Below are positions 12,404 to 23,037 of a stretch of 64,000 nt of DNA, one piece after another. The notes beneath the pieces were generated by a model. That model made no database searches. It saw nothing but the letters and a program-made list of their open reading frames with translations, and had not been told where the DNA came from. Where the stretch lies: contig NZ_JAUSUH010000010.1 in assembly GCF_030813595.1 (NCBI RefSeq), positions 62,001 to 126,000 on the forward strand. Reading direction: 5' to 3'. Position numbers and translations under genes: made by a program. Position 1 is the first letter of the stretch. Each line of letters starts with the position of its first letter. Origin of the DNA: Ancylobacter vacuolatus. Its GTDB lineage: Bacteria; Pseudomonadota; Alphaproteobacteria; Rhizobiales; Xanthobacteraceae.

Positions 12404-13270
12404 TTATTCGAAACCGAGGAAGAAGGTGTAGGAGAGCGAGACACCCGTTTGGAACTGGTTGCGGTCGCCATTCTGCACAACGAGCGGGCTGTCGGCCGCA
12501 TCATCCATCAGATATTTGTACTCAGCGAACACCGAACCGGTGATGTTCTCGGTGAAACGCTTAACCACCTGGCCGCCGAAACCCACCGAATAGATGCCGC
12601 CGCCCGCCTGGTAAGGCGTCAGCGGATTGCCGAGAGCCTGGGCAAAGGCCGCCTCGGTCGGCGTCACGCCATAATACGTGTCGATATAGCCCGAGCTCGC
12701 CAGCGTCATGCGCGGGCCGGCCGAAAGAGTGACACCCCAGAGTTCCGGGCTGAAATGGATCGCGTCGACCGCGAAGTCCGCCACCACGCCCTCGAAGCCG
12801 CCAAAGCCGTAGCGCACGTCACCACGCACGCGTAGCCAGTCCATCGGGAACCACTGGGCATAGCCGCCGATCTGGAAGGCGTAATCGATGTCGGCCATGC
12901 CGCGCAGGGCGTTGGAATTCGAGGAATCACGCTTCCAATTCATCGTGCCAGTGATACCGGCCTCGAACACGCCGGTGTCGAACAGGGCGATGCTGGGATT
13001 GTCGTTGAAGCTCTTGAACTGGCTCAGCCGGTCAGCGCGGCTGATGCTGATGATGGGCTTGAAGCCGAACTCGTAATCGTCCGAGCCCATCCAGGTCGGC
13101 ACCGCCATCACGTAGCCGCCCAGCGTCACCGTCCACTGACGGTCGCGCGATTCAGCCGGCGCATAGGCCGGATCACCCTTGTAGGTCATGTCGGCGGCCT
13201 GGGCCAGCGAGGCCGACAGACCAAGTGTCCCCGCGACAACCACGACACCAGCGAAGCCGACTGACCGCAT
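12404..13270 (-). CDS. MipA/OmpV-family outer membrane beta-barrel protein
   Basis: A 288-residue secreted protein. A signal peptide runs to about residue 25 (LGLSASLAQA, then ADMTYKG), followed by alternating amphipathic strands rich in Gly and aromatics (WTVTLGGYVMAVPTWMGS, GGFEGVVADFAV, LWGVTLSAGPRMTLASS) and a C-terminal strand (VSLSYTFFLGF). This matches the MipA/OmpV family, scaffolds or porin-like proteins of the outer membrane. ATG 13270 is preferred over ATG 13279 because AGGA overlaps the latter and lies about 8 bases before the former. It diverges from the SixA-like gene across about 180 bases. Confidence 0.85.
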   Translation of the reverse strand: MRSVGFAGVVVVAGTLGLSASLAQAADMTYKGDPAYAPAESRDRQWTVTLGGYVMAVPTWMGSDDYEFGFKPIISISRADRLSQFKSFNDNPSIALFDTGVFEAGITGTMNWKRDSSNSNALRGMADIDYAFQIGGYAQWFPMDWLRVRGDVRYGFGGFEGVVADFAVDAIHFSPELWGVTLSAGPRMTLASSGYIDTYYGVTPTEAAFAQALGNPLTPYQAGGGIYSVGFGGQVVKRFTENITGSVFAEYKYLMDDAADSPLVVQNGDRNQFQTGVSLSYTFFLGFE

Positions 13271-13450
13271 TGCAACCATCCTGTGAAACCCAGAAACTAT
13301 TCCTTACAGCAGCCTAGCATCCAAGTGGTTGCCGAAAAGTCACTTAACGCACGTCAATCATTTGGACGGTAAGGAGCGCGGGTGCTCGCACCCGGCGCGG
13401 TCGTGCCTATATGTTGACGGATCCTCTCCACCGGACCTTACGCGAACCCC

Positions 13451-13969
13451 ATGCTGCGCCTCATCCTCCTCCGTCACGCCAAGTCCGCCTGGCCGAACGG
13501 TGTTGCCGACATCGACCGCCCCCTCGCCGGGCGGGGCGAGCGCGCAGCGGTCGCCGTCGGCGCCTATATGGCGCAGGAAGAACTGCTGCCGGCGCGCATC
13601 TTCGTCTCGCCGGCGCGCCGCACCATCGAAACCTGGGAGATCGCCACCCGCGTTTGGCCTTCCCATCCCTTGCCCTCCTACGAGCGCAGTATCTATGAGG
13701 CGCCTGCCGCCAATCTGATGCGCCTGGTCAGGGCGCAGGACGAGGTCTCGCCGCTGATGCTGGTCGGGCACAATCCGGGGATGGAAGACTTCACCGCCCT
13801 CCTCCTGCGGCGCGAGCAACGCGCCAAGGTGCTGCCGAAATTCCCCACCGGGGCGCTTGCCGTCATCGACGTGCAAATCGCGAATTGGTCCGACATCGAA
13901 CCCGGCATCGGCACGCTGGAGCGTTTCGTTACCCCGCGTGCGCTCGGCGTCCAGAAGGAGAAGGACTAG
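13451..13969 (+). CDS. SixA-like histidine phosphatase family protein
   Basis: A 172-residue member of the histidine phosphatase superfamily with the phospho-acceptor motif LILLRHAKSAWP at the N-terminus (RHG-type, here RHA), SPARRTIETWE, and the second catalytic His in LMLVGHNPGMEDF. This wording matches SixA, which dephosphorylates phosphohistidine in two-component phosphorelays or the nitrogen phosphotransferase system. It stops two bases before the GTG of the YcjX gene and ends in an AAGGAGAAGGA stretch that is that gene's ribosome site, so the two are translationally linked. Confidence 0.85.
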   Translation: MLRLILLRHAKSAWPNGVADIDRPLAGRGERAAVAVGAYMAQEELLPARIFVSPARRTIETWEIATRVWPSHPLPSYERSIYEAPAANLMRLVRAQDEVSPLMLVGHNPGMEDFTALLLRREQRAKVLPKFPTGALAVIDVQIANWSDIEPGIGTLERFVTPRALGVQKEKD

Positions 13970-13971
13970 CC

Positions 13972-15435
13972 GTGCTCTCGCGCTTCGACTGGCTGCTGGA
14001 CGAGGCGCGTCTGACGGCGCAGACCCTCATCGACCGGGCTGAGGACCTCGCGAGCCCGACGCTGCGGCTCGGTATCACCGGCCTGTCGCGGGCGGGCAAG
14101 ACAGTCTTCACCACGGCGCTGATCCATGCGCTGATGCGCGGCGGAAGGCTTCCGGTCTTCCGCGCCATGCATGAAGGACGCATCGCCACCGCCCGGTTGG
14201 AGCCGCAGCCCGACGACGGCGTGCCACGCTTCGACTATGAGGGCCATCTCGCGACGCTGGTGGATGACTGTCGCTGGCCAGAATCGACCCGGCGAATCAG
14301 CGAGTTGCGCCTCGCTATCGATTACGCGCCCGCGCGCGGCGGACGGCGCACGCTCACCCTCGACATTGTCGACTATCCCGGCGAGTGGCTGCTCGATCTG
14401 CCCCTGCTCGACCAGTCCTTTGCCGATTTCTGCGCCAACAGCCTGGCGCTCGCTCGCGCTGCGGCCCGCCGCCCGCTGGCCGGCCCGTTCCTGGCCGCTC
14501 TGGACGCGACCGATGCCATTGCTCCCGCCGACGAATCTGATGCACGCCGGCTAGCCGCGCTGTTCACCGACTATCTCGCCGCCTGCCGGGCCGAGACGGT
14601 GTCGATGAGCCTGCTGCCGCCGGGCCGCTTCCTCATGCCCGGCGACCTCGAAGGCTCGCCCGCCCTTACGTTCGCCCCACTCGATCTCGCCGAGGGGGCG
14701 GTTTCTCCCACAGGGTCGGTGCACGCAATGATGGAGCGGCGCTTCGAGGCCTATAAGGAACGTATCGTCCGCCCATTCTTCCGCGACCATTTCGCCCGGC
14801 TCGACCGGCAAATCGTGCTGATCGACGTTCTGTCCGCGCTCAATGCAGGGCCGGCGGCGCTGGCTGACCTCGAATCGGCGCTGGACGGCATCCTCGCCGC
14901 GTTCCGCATCGGCCGGAATTCGTGGCTGTCCTCCCTGTTCCGCCACCGCATCGGCAAGGTGCTGTTCGCCGCCACCAAGGCCGATCACCTGCACCACACC
15001 AGCCACGACCCACTGGAGGCGATCTTGCGCCGCCTGGTCGAGCGGGCGCTGGCGCGGGCGGAAGGCGCGGGCGCCGACATCGACGTCGTGGCCATCGCCG
15101 CCGTACGGGCGACGCGCGAGGCCATGGTCAAGCGGGGGCGGGCGCATCTGCCGGCCATCGTCGGCGTGCCGGAGGCCGGCCAGCACGGCGCCGATGCGTT
15201 TGACGGACTAGCCGAGGCCGCCGTCTTTCCCGGCGACCTGCCCGAGAACCCATCCGCCCTGTTCGATCCCGCCCACGGCTTCAACGGACTTTCGGACGCG
15301 GCCGGCGGCGACTTCCGTTTCCTGCGCTTTCGCCCCCCGCAGGTCGAGCGCAATGCCGACGGTCTCGCTTTGCCGCTGCCCCATATTCGTCTCGATCGCG
15401 CGCTGGAATTCCTGCTCGGTGATCGGCTCAAATAG
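13972..15435 (+). CDS. YcjX-family GTPase-like protein
   Basis: A 487-residue P-loop protein with Walker A GITGLSRAGKTVF near residue 40 and a Walker B-like DIVDYPGEWLLD, typical of YcjX (DUF463), a Ras-like GTPase family. In E. coli ycjX and ycjF belong to the phage-shock (Psp) regulon, a response to inner-membrane stress; their mechanism is unclear. The GTG start at 13972 is set by AAGGA six bases upstream. The YcjF gene follows 21 bases later. No PspF or PspA is visible nearby, so regulation may differ here. Confidence 0.88.
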   Translation: MLSRFDWLLDEARLTAQTLIDRAEDLASPTLRLGITGLSRAGKTVFTTALIHALMRGGRLPVFRAMHEGRIATARLEPQPDDGVPRFDYEGHLATLVDDCRWPESTRRISELRLAIDYAPARGGRRTLTLDIVDYPGEWLLDLPLLDQSFADFCANSLALARAAARRPLAGPFLAALDATDAIAPADESDARRLAALFTDYLAACRAETVSMSLLPPGRFLMPGDLEGSPALTFAPLDLAEGAVSPTGSVHAMMERRFEAYKERIVRPFFRDHFARLDRQIVLIDVLSALNAGPAALADLESALDGILAAFRIGRNSWLSSLFRHRIGKVLFAATKADHLHHTSHDPLEAILRRLVERALARAEGAGADIDVVAIAAVRATREAMVKRGRAHLPAIVGVPEAGQHGADAFDGLAEAAVFPGDLPENPSALFDPAHGFNGLSDAAGGDFRFLRFRPPQVERNADGLALPLPHIRLDRALEFLLGDRLK

Positions 15436-15456
15436 AACCCGCTGAAACAGAAACGC

Positions 15457-16874
<1,418 letters not shown>

Positions 16875-17020
16875 CTAGATAGCCGCCGGTTGCTGGGAAT
16901 GCCAGCGGGGTCGCGCAGGAGCGGCGCTATCAAACTGGTTCTACCCAGGCGCGATTCGTCCGGCTGGGGCACTTTTTGGCGTTCTTGCCGGGAGGGTGAA
17001 TCTGAGGTTTCGGGATGTGG

Positions 17021-17046
17021 TAAACAGGGCGTTAACGATAACTGAA
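17021..17046 (+). promoter_or_regulatory. Two overlapping CtrA-like half-site pairs upstream of the polar growth gene
   Basis: TAAA-N7-TTAAC (17021-17036) and TTAA-N7-TGAA (17032-17046) each match the CtrA box TTAA-N7-TTAA(C) with one mismatch and share the central TTAA. A further TTAAC lies at 17056-17060. They fall about 190 bases before the start of the GPR-like gene, in its 386-base upstream region, which otherwise shows nothing recognisable. CtrA control is inference. Confidence 0.35.
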
Positions 17047-17230
17047 ATCGCCGTGTTAACCCCCGTTCCATTTTTCATGGTCAAGAGCGTAGGATAAAGG
17101 TGCGGGGGACTGGCGTTCCTCTCGTCAAGTGCGGAACTTCTCCCGCTGACGGGAATACCACAACTCCGCAAAACCCCGGCCCGACGGCGCAAGCCGGTCG
17201 GAGTAGAGTACGGACCGGAGGCAGGCGCCG

Positions 17231-20200
17231 ATGTCGACGAATACGAAGAAGGTTCAGCAGGATCCCGCCGAGGCCGCGTTGTCGGCTATCGAGGAGGCCC
17301 TGAGTCTCGACCACTCGCCCGATGACGGCTTCGCCCCATCGGCGCAGGACGACTTCGAGCTTCCCCCGGCCCGCGAACCAGAGGGCCCGCGCATCGAAAC
17401 CCGCGCCGGCGCGGCCGGCGAGGCCGGCTCCTCGCGCTTTCTCGATGACATCGACCTGTTCGGCGACACGACGGACCCGCAGGACCTGGAAGCCTCTTCG
17501 CTCGACGATGACGGTTTCACCCTGACGGAAGCTGATCTTGCCGAAGCCTCGGAGCTCGACCGGAGCAGCGAGCCGAATTTCGACTTTGCCGCCTCTCCCA
17601 GCGAGGCGGACCTTGCCCCGGTCGCCCCCGCCCTAGCGGCGAGCGCGGCGGCCGCCGGTGCCGCCGCCGCCCTGACGCGCGGCGAGACCCGTGCGGAAAC
17701 TGAGACTTCGGATACGTCGCGATCGGGCCCCAAGGGGCGCCGTGCGGCCAATGACGACCGCGAGAGCATCGGTCAGCTTCTGTCCTCGCTCCAGCGCCGG
17801 CCGTCCTCCGGGCCCTATGTTTTGGCGACCATCGCCTCGCTCGCCTGGCTCGTCGCCGGCGGGGTGCTGCTGCAGGCCCAGTTCGGCGGCTTGACCGGCA
17901 ACCTCACCGCGATGGTGAACGCCCCCGGCTTCCTCGCCGGCGTCGCTGCGACCATCATCCCCCCAATCTTCTTCCTCGTGCTCGCCGCCATGGTGCGGCG
18001 CATGCAGGAAATGCGGATCGTCGCCTATTCGATGGCGCAGGTCGCCATCCGCCTGGCCGAGCCGGCCCGGACTCCGTCCCCGGCACCCGCCCCTGTCCCC
18101 TCGCCGGCCGTTGCCGCTACGGGCGCTGGCCTTACCGCGATCCAGATGCCCGCTGGCGTCTCGCCGGACACTCTCGCCCAATATGCAGGTCTGGAGCAGG
18201 CCGTCACCCGCGCCAGCGAGGCGGAAGCCTTCGTGCGGGGCGAGGTCGCGGCTCTCGCCCAGGCCTATGACGACAATAATCGCAAGATGCATCAGCTGAT
18301 CGAGCGCCTGCAGCTCGAACGCGATGCCATACTGACCCAGACGGAGCATGTGCGCGAGACGATCGCCTCCTCGCAGTACACCTTCGCGGAGGAAGTCGGC
18401 AACGTCAGCGAGCGCATCAACGAGACCGTCATGCTGGCCGCCGACCGGGTGGCCCATACGCTTTCCGACCGTGGCGAGCACATCACGCTCGCGCTCGGCC
18501 GCGTCGGCGACACCATCATCGAGGCCCTTTCCGACAAGGGCGGCGACCTCATCGATCGGCTGCAGGCCACGGGATCGGAGGTCAACACCAACCTCTCCGA
18601 CGCCAGCGACCACCTTATCTCGACCCTCTCAGCGCAGAGCGAGCAGATCGGCGACCGTCTCTCCGGCGTCACCACCCAGCTGACCGACACGCTGTCCACC
18701 CGGACCGACGACATCAGCCGCCAGCTGTCCGGCGCCACCGACACTCTGTCCAAGACCCTCACCGCGCGCTCGGACGAAATCGGCCTGCGGCTTGCTGGCA
18801 TCGCCGAGAACCTCACCGACACCCTGGCCTCGCGCACGGATGCGATCAGCCGCCAGCTCTCCGGCGTCACGGAAAACCTGTCCGACACTCTCGCCACCCG
18901 GACCGATGAGATCAGCCGCCAGCTGGCCGGTGTCACCGAAAACCTGAGCGACACTTTGGCCGCGCGTACCGACGAGATCGGCGATCGCCTGCTGCGCACC
19001 GCCGCCGAGCTGTCGCATGTGGTGAACCTGCGCACCGAGGAGATGGGTGACAAGCTTTCCGCCACCACCATCAACCTCACCAGCACCCTCACCGCTCGCT
19101 CCGACGAGATCACCGACGCGCTGGTGAGCACCGGCACGCGGCTGGCCGATGAGATCGCCATTCGGGCCAGTCAGGTCAATCAGACGCTCAAGAGCACCGG
19201 CGATGCGCTCGTGCTCGACCTCTCGGTGCGCGGCGGCGAAGTCGTCCGCAAGCTGGAGGAAACCGGCAACCGGGTCGCCGACACCATCACCGTGCGCGGC
19301 GACGACCTTGCGGACCGCATCGCCGACACCGGCAACCGAATCTACGACGCCGTCGCCGTGCGCGGCGCCGAGCTGGAGCGCCTCCTGGGCGAAACCGGCC
19401 AGCGCGTCGTCCACCAGCTCTCGCAGGCCGGCACCGGCATCCACGACGCCCTTGCCGAGGCAGCGGGCCGCGTCTCCCAGGACATCGACTATCGGGGCCA
19501 GGCCCTGACCCAGCAGCTCGCCCATGTCGGCGCCGAGGCGGCGCAGACCCTCGCCGACAATGGCGCCCGCGTGACCGAGCAGTTCCGCGAGGCGGCCGAC
19601 TATCTCGCCTCCGACCTCACCACGCGCAGCGAAAACATGCGCGACCATCTGGAGCAGCAGTTCCGCAACATCGAGGATCTTGTCAGCGTCCGCGGCGGCG
19701 AGATCGCCGACCGTATCTCGACCGACACCTCGACGCTCGGCCGCCAGATCGTCGACGGTCTGCGGGACTTCGATGGCGTCCTTCACAGCCATGGCGGCGA
19801 GCTCGTTCAGCGGATTTCGGACCGCGTCGAGGCCGTTACCCGCGCCATCGACACCAACCTCTCCGGCTTCGACGACCAGGTCTCCAACAAGGCCGAGCAG
19901 GTCGCCGCCGCGCTCGACATGCGCATTGCCAACATCGAAGGCGTGCTGGATCGGGGCGTCGACGGCCTCAACGAGACGCTCGGCAACCGTACCGTCGAAT
20001 TCGCCCACACGCTGTCGGAAGGTGCGCGCCAGGCCAATGACGCGATGAGTCAGTCGCTGGAAATGCTGAGCAGCTTCTTCGATGAGCGCGCCGGCACCAT
20101 CACCGACCAGCTCTCGCAGCACATCGACCAGGCTGACCGCACCCTTGCGGCACGAGCCCAGGACATCGCGACGTCTCTGGACGATCGGGTCGGCCGCTTC

Positions 20201-22978
20201 GAGGCGACCGTCGTCAGCCGCATCGACAATGTCGCCACCTCGGTCGAGGTGCGCGGCGCCGCCATGGCCGACCTCCTCGGCCAGCGCATTGGCGCGGTCG
20301 CCGGCCAGCTCCGCACGGAAGCCGCCGAGATCGAAAGCAGCCTGACCTCGCTCGCCGACAATGTCAGCCGCACGTTGGTCGATCGTGCCGGCGAGGTGAC
20401 GACGCTCTTCGATTCCCGCACCGACGAGATCGCCCGCATCGTCGAAGAGCGCGGCAATGGCCTTCTCACGGCGCTGGAAGACCGAAGCATCTCCATCACC
20501 AGCGAGATCGCCCGCGCCAGCACCGAACTGCTCTCGGCCATCGACGATCACCGCCAGAACCTGGTGACGGCGCTCGACACCACCCGCAACGGTGCGGTCT
20601 CCGACATCATGCGCGCCAGCGATGACCTGCTGAACACGCTGGAAACCCGTTCAGACGCCATCATCTCGGCCTTCGAGACGGCGACCACCGGCCGGGCCGA
20701 CCAGCTCATGCAGATCAGCGGCGATGTCGTTTCCTCGCTGCAGCAGATCACTGGCGACGTCGCTGCCTCTCTGCAGGCCGCAGGAGGTGAAGTCACCGCC
20801 TCGCTCCAGTCGGTCGGCAGCGACGTCAATTCCTCGCTCAGGCTTGCCACCGGCGAGGTGTCGACCTCGCTTCAGCAGATCGGCGGCCAGGTCACGCAGG
20901 AGATTGCCCGCGCTGGCGATACGCTGCTCAGCGAGTTTGATGGACGCGGCGCCCAGCTGGTGGAAAGCGCCCGCCAGGCGACCGAAATCGCCTCCAGCGA
21001 GTTCTCCCGCCTCGTCGACGAGTTCGACGGGCGCGGAGCCCAGCTGGTGGACAGCGCCCGTCAGGCGACCGGAATTGCATCCGGCGAGTTCTCGCGCCTC
21101 GTCGACGAGTTCGACGGGCGCGGCGCCCAGCTGGTCGAAAGCGTTCGCCAGGCGACCGGCGGCGTTTCCGAGGAGTTCGCCCGCTTCGTCGACGAGTTCG
21201 GCGGTCAGGGCGTCCAGTTCGTCGACAGCGCCCGCCAGGCCACCAACGTCGCCTCCGAGGAGTTCGCCCGGCTGGCCGAACAGTTCGCGGCATCGCTCGA
21301 GGGCCGTGGCAGCGGCCTGATCGAGGCGATCGCGGCCAGCGGCCGGTCCGCCGTGGCTGAAATCGCCGCGACGAACGAAGCGCTGCAAGGCGACGTCACC
21401 GGCCTGCTGGAACGGCTTGGCGATGTGAACGTCCAGCTTCAGGACGTGCTCGCCAGTTCGGTCAACAACCTCGCCGAAACCGAGAAGACAATCACCGAGC
21501 GGCTGGAAGCCTTCCGCAGCACGGTCACCAATGTCGAGGAAGCCAGCACGCTCGCCTCCTCCCGCATGGACGAGCAGATCCGCGATCTCCGCGCCGTCTC
21601 CACCGACGTCCTCAAGGATGTCGCCCGGCTCAGCCATTCCTTCGGCGAGCAGGCGAACCTCATCACCAACGTCGCCAACGCCCTTGGCAGCGCGCATGAG
21701 AACCTCGACGATACGCTCGGCGGCCGGCACGAGGCGCTTCTCGCCCTCGCCGAGCAGGTCTCCGGGCGCACCGCCGAGCTCGACGAGCGGCTGTCGCACT
21801 ACACCAGCACGCTGGAAAGCACCTTCGGCCGCGCCGAGGAGCGCGTGGGCGCCATCTCCCAGTCCATCCTCGCCGCAGCCAGCTCCTCGACTGACGCCAT
21901 CGTGCGCCAGCAGAAGGAAGTGCGCGAGACGACCGAAGCCGAGCGCGAGCGTACCGTCGCCTCCCTGCACGAGACCTATGAGCAGGCCGTGCGTGAGGTC
22001 GACACGCTGATGCGACAGGCCAATCAGGGCTTCTCCGGCGCCGCCCAGGCGCTGCGCGCCTCCGTGCTCGACATCCAGCGCCTGCTGGAGACGACCCGCG
22101 AGGAACTCAAGCGCGGTATCCTGGAGCTGCCGGAGGAAACCGAGGCCAACGCTTCCGCCATGCGCCGCACGGTGGCTGAGCAGATCAAGGCCTTGGCCGA
22201 GCTGAACGAGATCGTCTCGCGTCACGGTCGTACCCTCGACGTCGATGCCGGGCCGCGCCCGCGCCTCGCCGGCCCGCTGGTTGGCCCGGCGCCGCTCCCG
22301 GCCGCGCCGCTGGCCCCGGCTCCCCGCGCACCGGTCTCGCGTGCCCAGCCGCCCGCGCCGCGCCCCGAGCCGGCCCGCTCAGAAGTCCCCTCCTATTTCG
22401 ATCCGCCGCGCGGCAACGGCAATGGCGGTGCCATGCCGCAGCGCCGCGCTAACATCACCCCGCCGACGCCGGAGCGTGGCGGAGCCGACAAGGGCGGCTG
22501 GCTTTCCGAGCTGTTGGCCCGCGCGTCCGATGGCGAAGGCCCGGCACCGACCGGCCCCGTTCCTCGCAGCGTTCCTGTCACGCCCCCCCGCAATTTCGAT
22601 CCGCGCCAGGGGCAGCCCGAACGGCCGGTGCACCACACCATCGAGTCGCTCGACTCGCTGTCGGTGGACATCGCCCGGATGATCGACCACGAGGCCGCGG
22701 TCGATCTGTGGGAGCGCTACAAGAAGGGTGAGCGCAATGTCTTCACCCGCCGGCTCTACACCATGCAGGGGCAGCAGACCTTCGAGGAAATCCGCCGCAA
22801 ATATCGGCGCGACCTCGAATTCCGCGACACGGTCGACCGCTATATCGGCGAGTTCGAGCGACTGCTCGAGCAGGTCTCGCGCGACGAGCGCGGGCAGGAG
22901 CTGACCAAGACCTATCTGACCTCGGATACGGGCAAGGTCTATACGCTGCTGGCCCACGCCGCCGGCCGCTTCGACTGA
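17231..22978 (+). CDS. Giant coiled-coil growth-pole-ring protein (GPR/RgsE-like, apolipoprotein-type repeats)
   Basis: A 1,915-residue protein. An acidic N-terminal cytoplasmic region of about 190 residues is followed by two transmembrane helices (about residues 195-217 and 234-257). Then come about 1,400 residues of amphipathic repeats, a Pro-rich linker (about 1675-1795) and a conserved C-terminal domain (IESLDSLSVDIARMIDHEAA, KKGERNVFTRRLYTMQGQ). Size, two membrane segments and apolipoprotein A1/A4/E-like repeats match the Growth Pole Ring protein of Agrobacterium and RgsE of Sinorhizobium, which organise unipolar growth. GGAGG at 17217-17221 supports the ATG. It is monocistronic with its own terminator. 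The assignment rests on architecture; function in this strain is inferred. Confidence 0.82.
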   Translation: MSTNTKKVQQDPAEAALSAIEEALSLDHSPDDGFAPSAQDDFELPPAREPEGPRIETRAGAAGEAGSSRFLDDIDLFGDTTDPQDLEASSLDDDGFTLTEADLAEASELDRSSEPNFDFAASPSEADLAPVAPALAASAAAAGAAAALTRGETRAETETSDTSRSGPKGRRAANDDRESIGQLLSSLQRRPSSGPYVLATIASLAWLVAGGVLLQAQFGGLTGNLTAMVNAPGFLAGVAATIIPPIFFLVLAAMVRRMQEMRIVAYSMAQVAIRLAEPARTPSPAPAPVPSPAVAATGAGLTAIQMPAGVSPDTLAQYAGLEQAVTRASEAEAFVRGEVAALAQAYDDNNRKMHQLIERLQLERDAILTQTEHVRETIASSQYTFAEEVGNVSERINETVMLAADRVAHTLSDRGEHITLALGRVGDTIIEALSDKGGDLIDRLQATGSEVNTNLSDASDHLISTLSAQSEQIGDRLSGVTTQLTDTLSTRTDDISRQLSGATDTLSKTLTARSDEIGLRLAGIAENLTDTLASRTDAISRQLSGVTENLSDTLATRTDEISRQLAGVTENLSDTLAARTDEIGDRLLRTAAELSHVVNLRTEEMGDKLSATTINLTSTLTARSDEITDALVSTGTRLADEIAIRASQVNQTLKSTGDALVLDLSVRGGEVVRKLEETGNRVADTITVRGDDLADRIADTGNRIYDAVAVRGAELERLLGETGQRVVHQLSQAGTGIHDALAEAAGRVSQDIDYRGQALTQQLAHVGAEAAQTLADNGARVTEQFREAADYLASDLTTRSENMRDHLEQQFRNIEDLVSVRGGEIADRISTDTSTLGRQIVDGLRDFDGVLHSHGGELVQRISDRVEAVTRAIDTNLSGFDDQVSNKAEQVAAALDMRIANIEGVLDRGVDGLNETLGNRTVEFAHTLSEGARQANDAMSQSLEMLSSFFDERAGTITDQLSQHIDQADRTLAARAQDIATSLDDRVGRFEATVVSRIDNVATSVEVRGAAMADLLGQRIGAVAGQLRTEAAEIESSLTSLADNVSRTLVDRAGEVTTLFDSRTDEIARIVEERGNGLLTALEDRSISITSEIARASTELLSAIDDHRQNLVTALDTTRNGAVSDIMRASDDLLNTLETRSDAIISAFETATTGRADQLMQISGDVVSSLQQITGDVAASLQAAGGEVTASLQSVGSDVNSSLRLATGEVSTSLQQIGGQVTQEIARAGDTLLSEFDGRGAQLVESARQATEIASSEFSRLVDEFDGRGAQLVDSARQATGIASGEFSRLVDEFDGRGAQLVESVRQATGGVSEEFARFVDEFGGQGVQFVDSARQATNVASEEFARLAEQFAASLEGRGSGLIEAIAASGRSAVAEIAATNEALQGDVTGLLERLGDVNVQLQDVLASSVNNLAETEKTITERLEAFRSTVTNVEEASTLASSRMDEQIRDLRAVSTDVLKDVARLSHSFGEQANLITNVANALGSAHENLDDTLGGRHEALLALAEQVSGRTAELDERLSHYTSTLESTFGRAEERVGAISQSILAAASSSTDAIVRQQKEVRETTEAERERTVASLHETYEQAVREVDTLMRQANQGFSGAAQALRASVLDIQRLLETTREELKRGILELPEETEANASAMRRTVAEQIKALAELNEIVSRHGRTLDVDAGPRPRLAGPLVGPAPLPAAPLAPAPRAPVSRAQPPAPRPEPARSEVPSYFDPPRGNGNGGAMPQRRANITPPTPERGGADKGGWLSELLARASDGEGPAPTGPVPRSVPVTPPRNFDPRQGQPERPVHHTIESLDSLSVDIARMIDHEAAVDLWERYKKGERNVFTRRLYTMQGQQTFEEIRRKYRRDLEFRDTVDRYIGEFERLLEQVSRDERGQELTKTYLTSDTGKVYTLLAHAAGRFD
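18641..19432 (+). repeat. Twelve exactly phased 22-codon (66-base) repeats in the GPR-like gene
   Basis: Units begin at 18641 and every 66 bases thereafter to 19367. Examples are DEISRQLAGVTENLSDTL (18905) and DDLADRIADTGNRIYDAV (19301). The pattern is acidic-acidic-hydrophobic start, hydrophobics at 3/4 spacing and a closing TRT/VRG. Twenty-two residues is the classic amphipathic helix repeat of apolipoproteins. No insertion or deletion disturbs the phase over 264 codons. Confidence 0.85.
20720..20917 (+). repeat. Six 11-codon (33-base) repeats in the GPR-like gene
   Basis: Units are GDVVSSLQQIT, GDVAASLQAAG, GEVTASLQSVG, SDVNSSLRLAT, GEVSTSLQQIG and GQVTQEIARAG, each 33 bases. Eleven residues is half of the 22-residue repeat seen earlier in the same protein. 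Confidence 0.85.
20933..21280 (+). repeat. Four 29-codon (87-base) repeats in the GPR-like gene
   Basis: Units start at 20933, 21020, 21107 and 21194, each beginning EFDGRGAQLV (the fourth EFGGQGVQFV) and ending EFSRLVD or similar. Units 1-3 are highly similar at DNA level, which points to recent tandem duplication, in contrast with the older diverged 22-codon array. Confidence 0.88.
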
Positions 22979-23006
22979 CGCGCCCCTAAGCCGACCTCGC
23001 CTGATG

Positions 23007-23037
23007 AAAACCCCCGCCCTGTGCGGGGGTTTTTGTT
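23007..23037 (+). terminator. Terminator after the GPR-like gene
   Basis: CCCCCGC (23011-23017) pairs with GCGGGGG (23023-23029), flanked by AAAA and TTTTTGTTT, 28 bases after the stop. Confidence 0.88.

Noticed and set aside
18629..20551. Long minus-strand open frame across the GPR-like gene (640 codons).
   Set aside because: Antisense shadow of the phased repeats in the real gene.
18641..21280. Regular repeats that might be a CRISPR array.
   Set aside because: The repeats are contiguous without spacers, keep the reading frame, and encode amphipathic helices.
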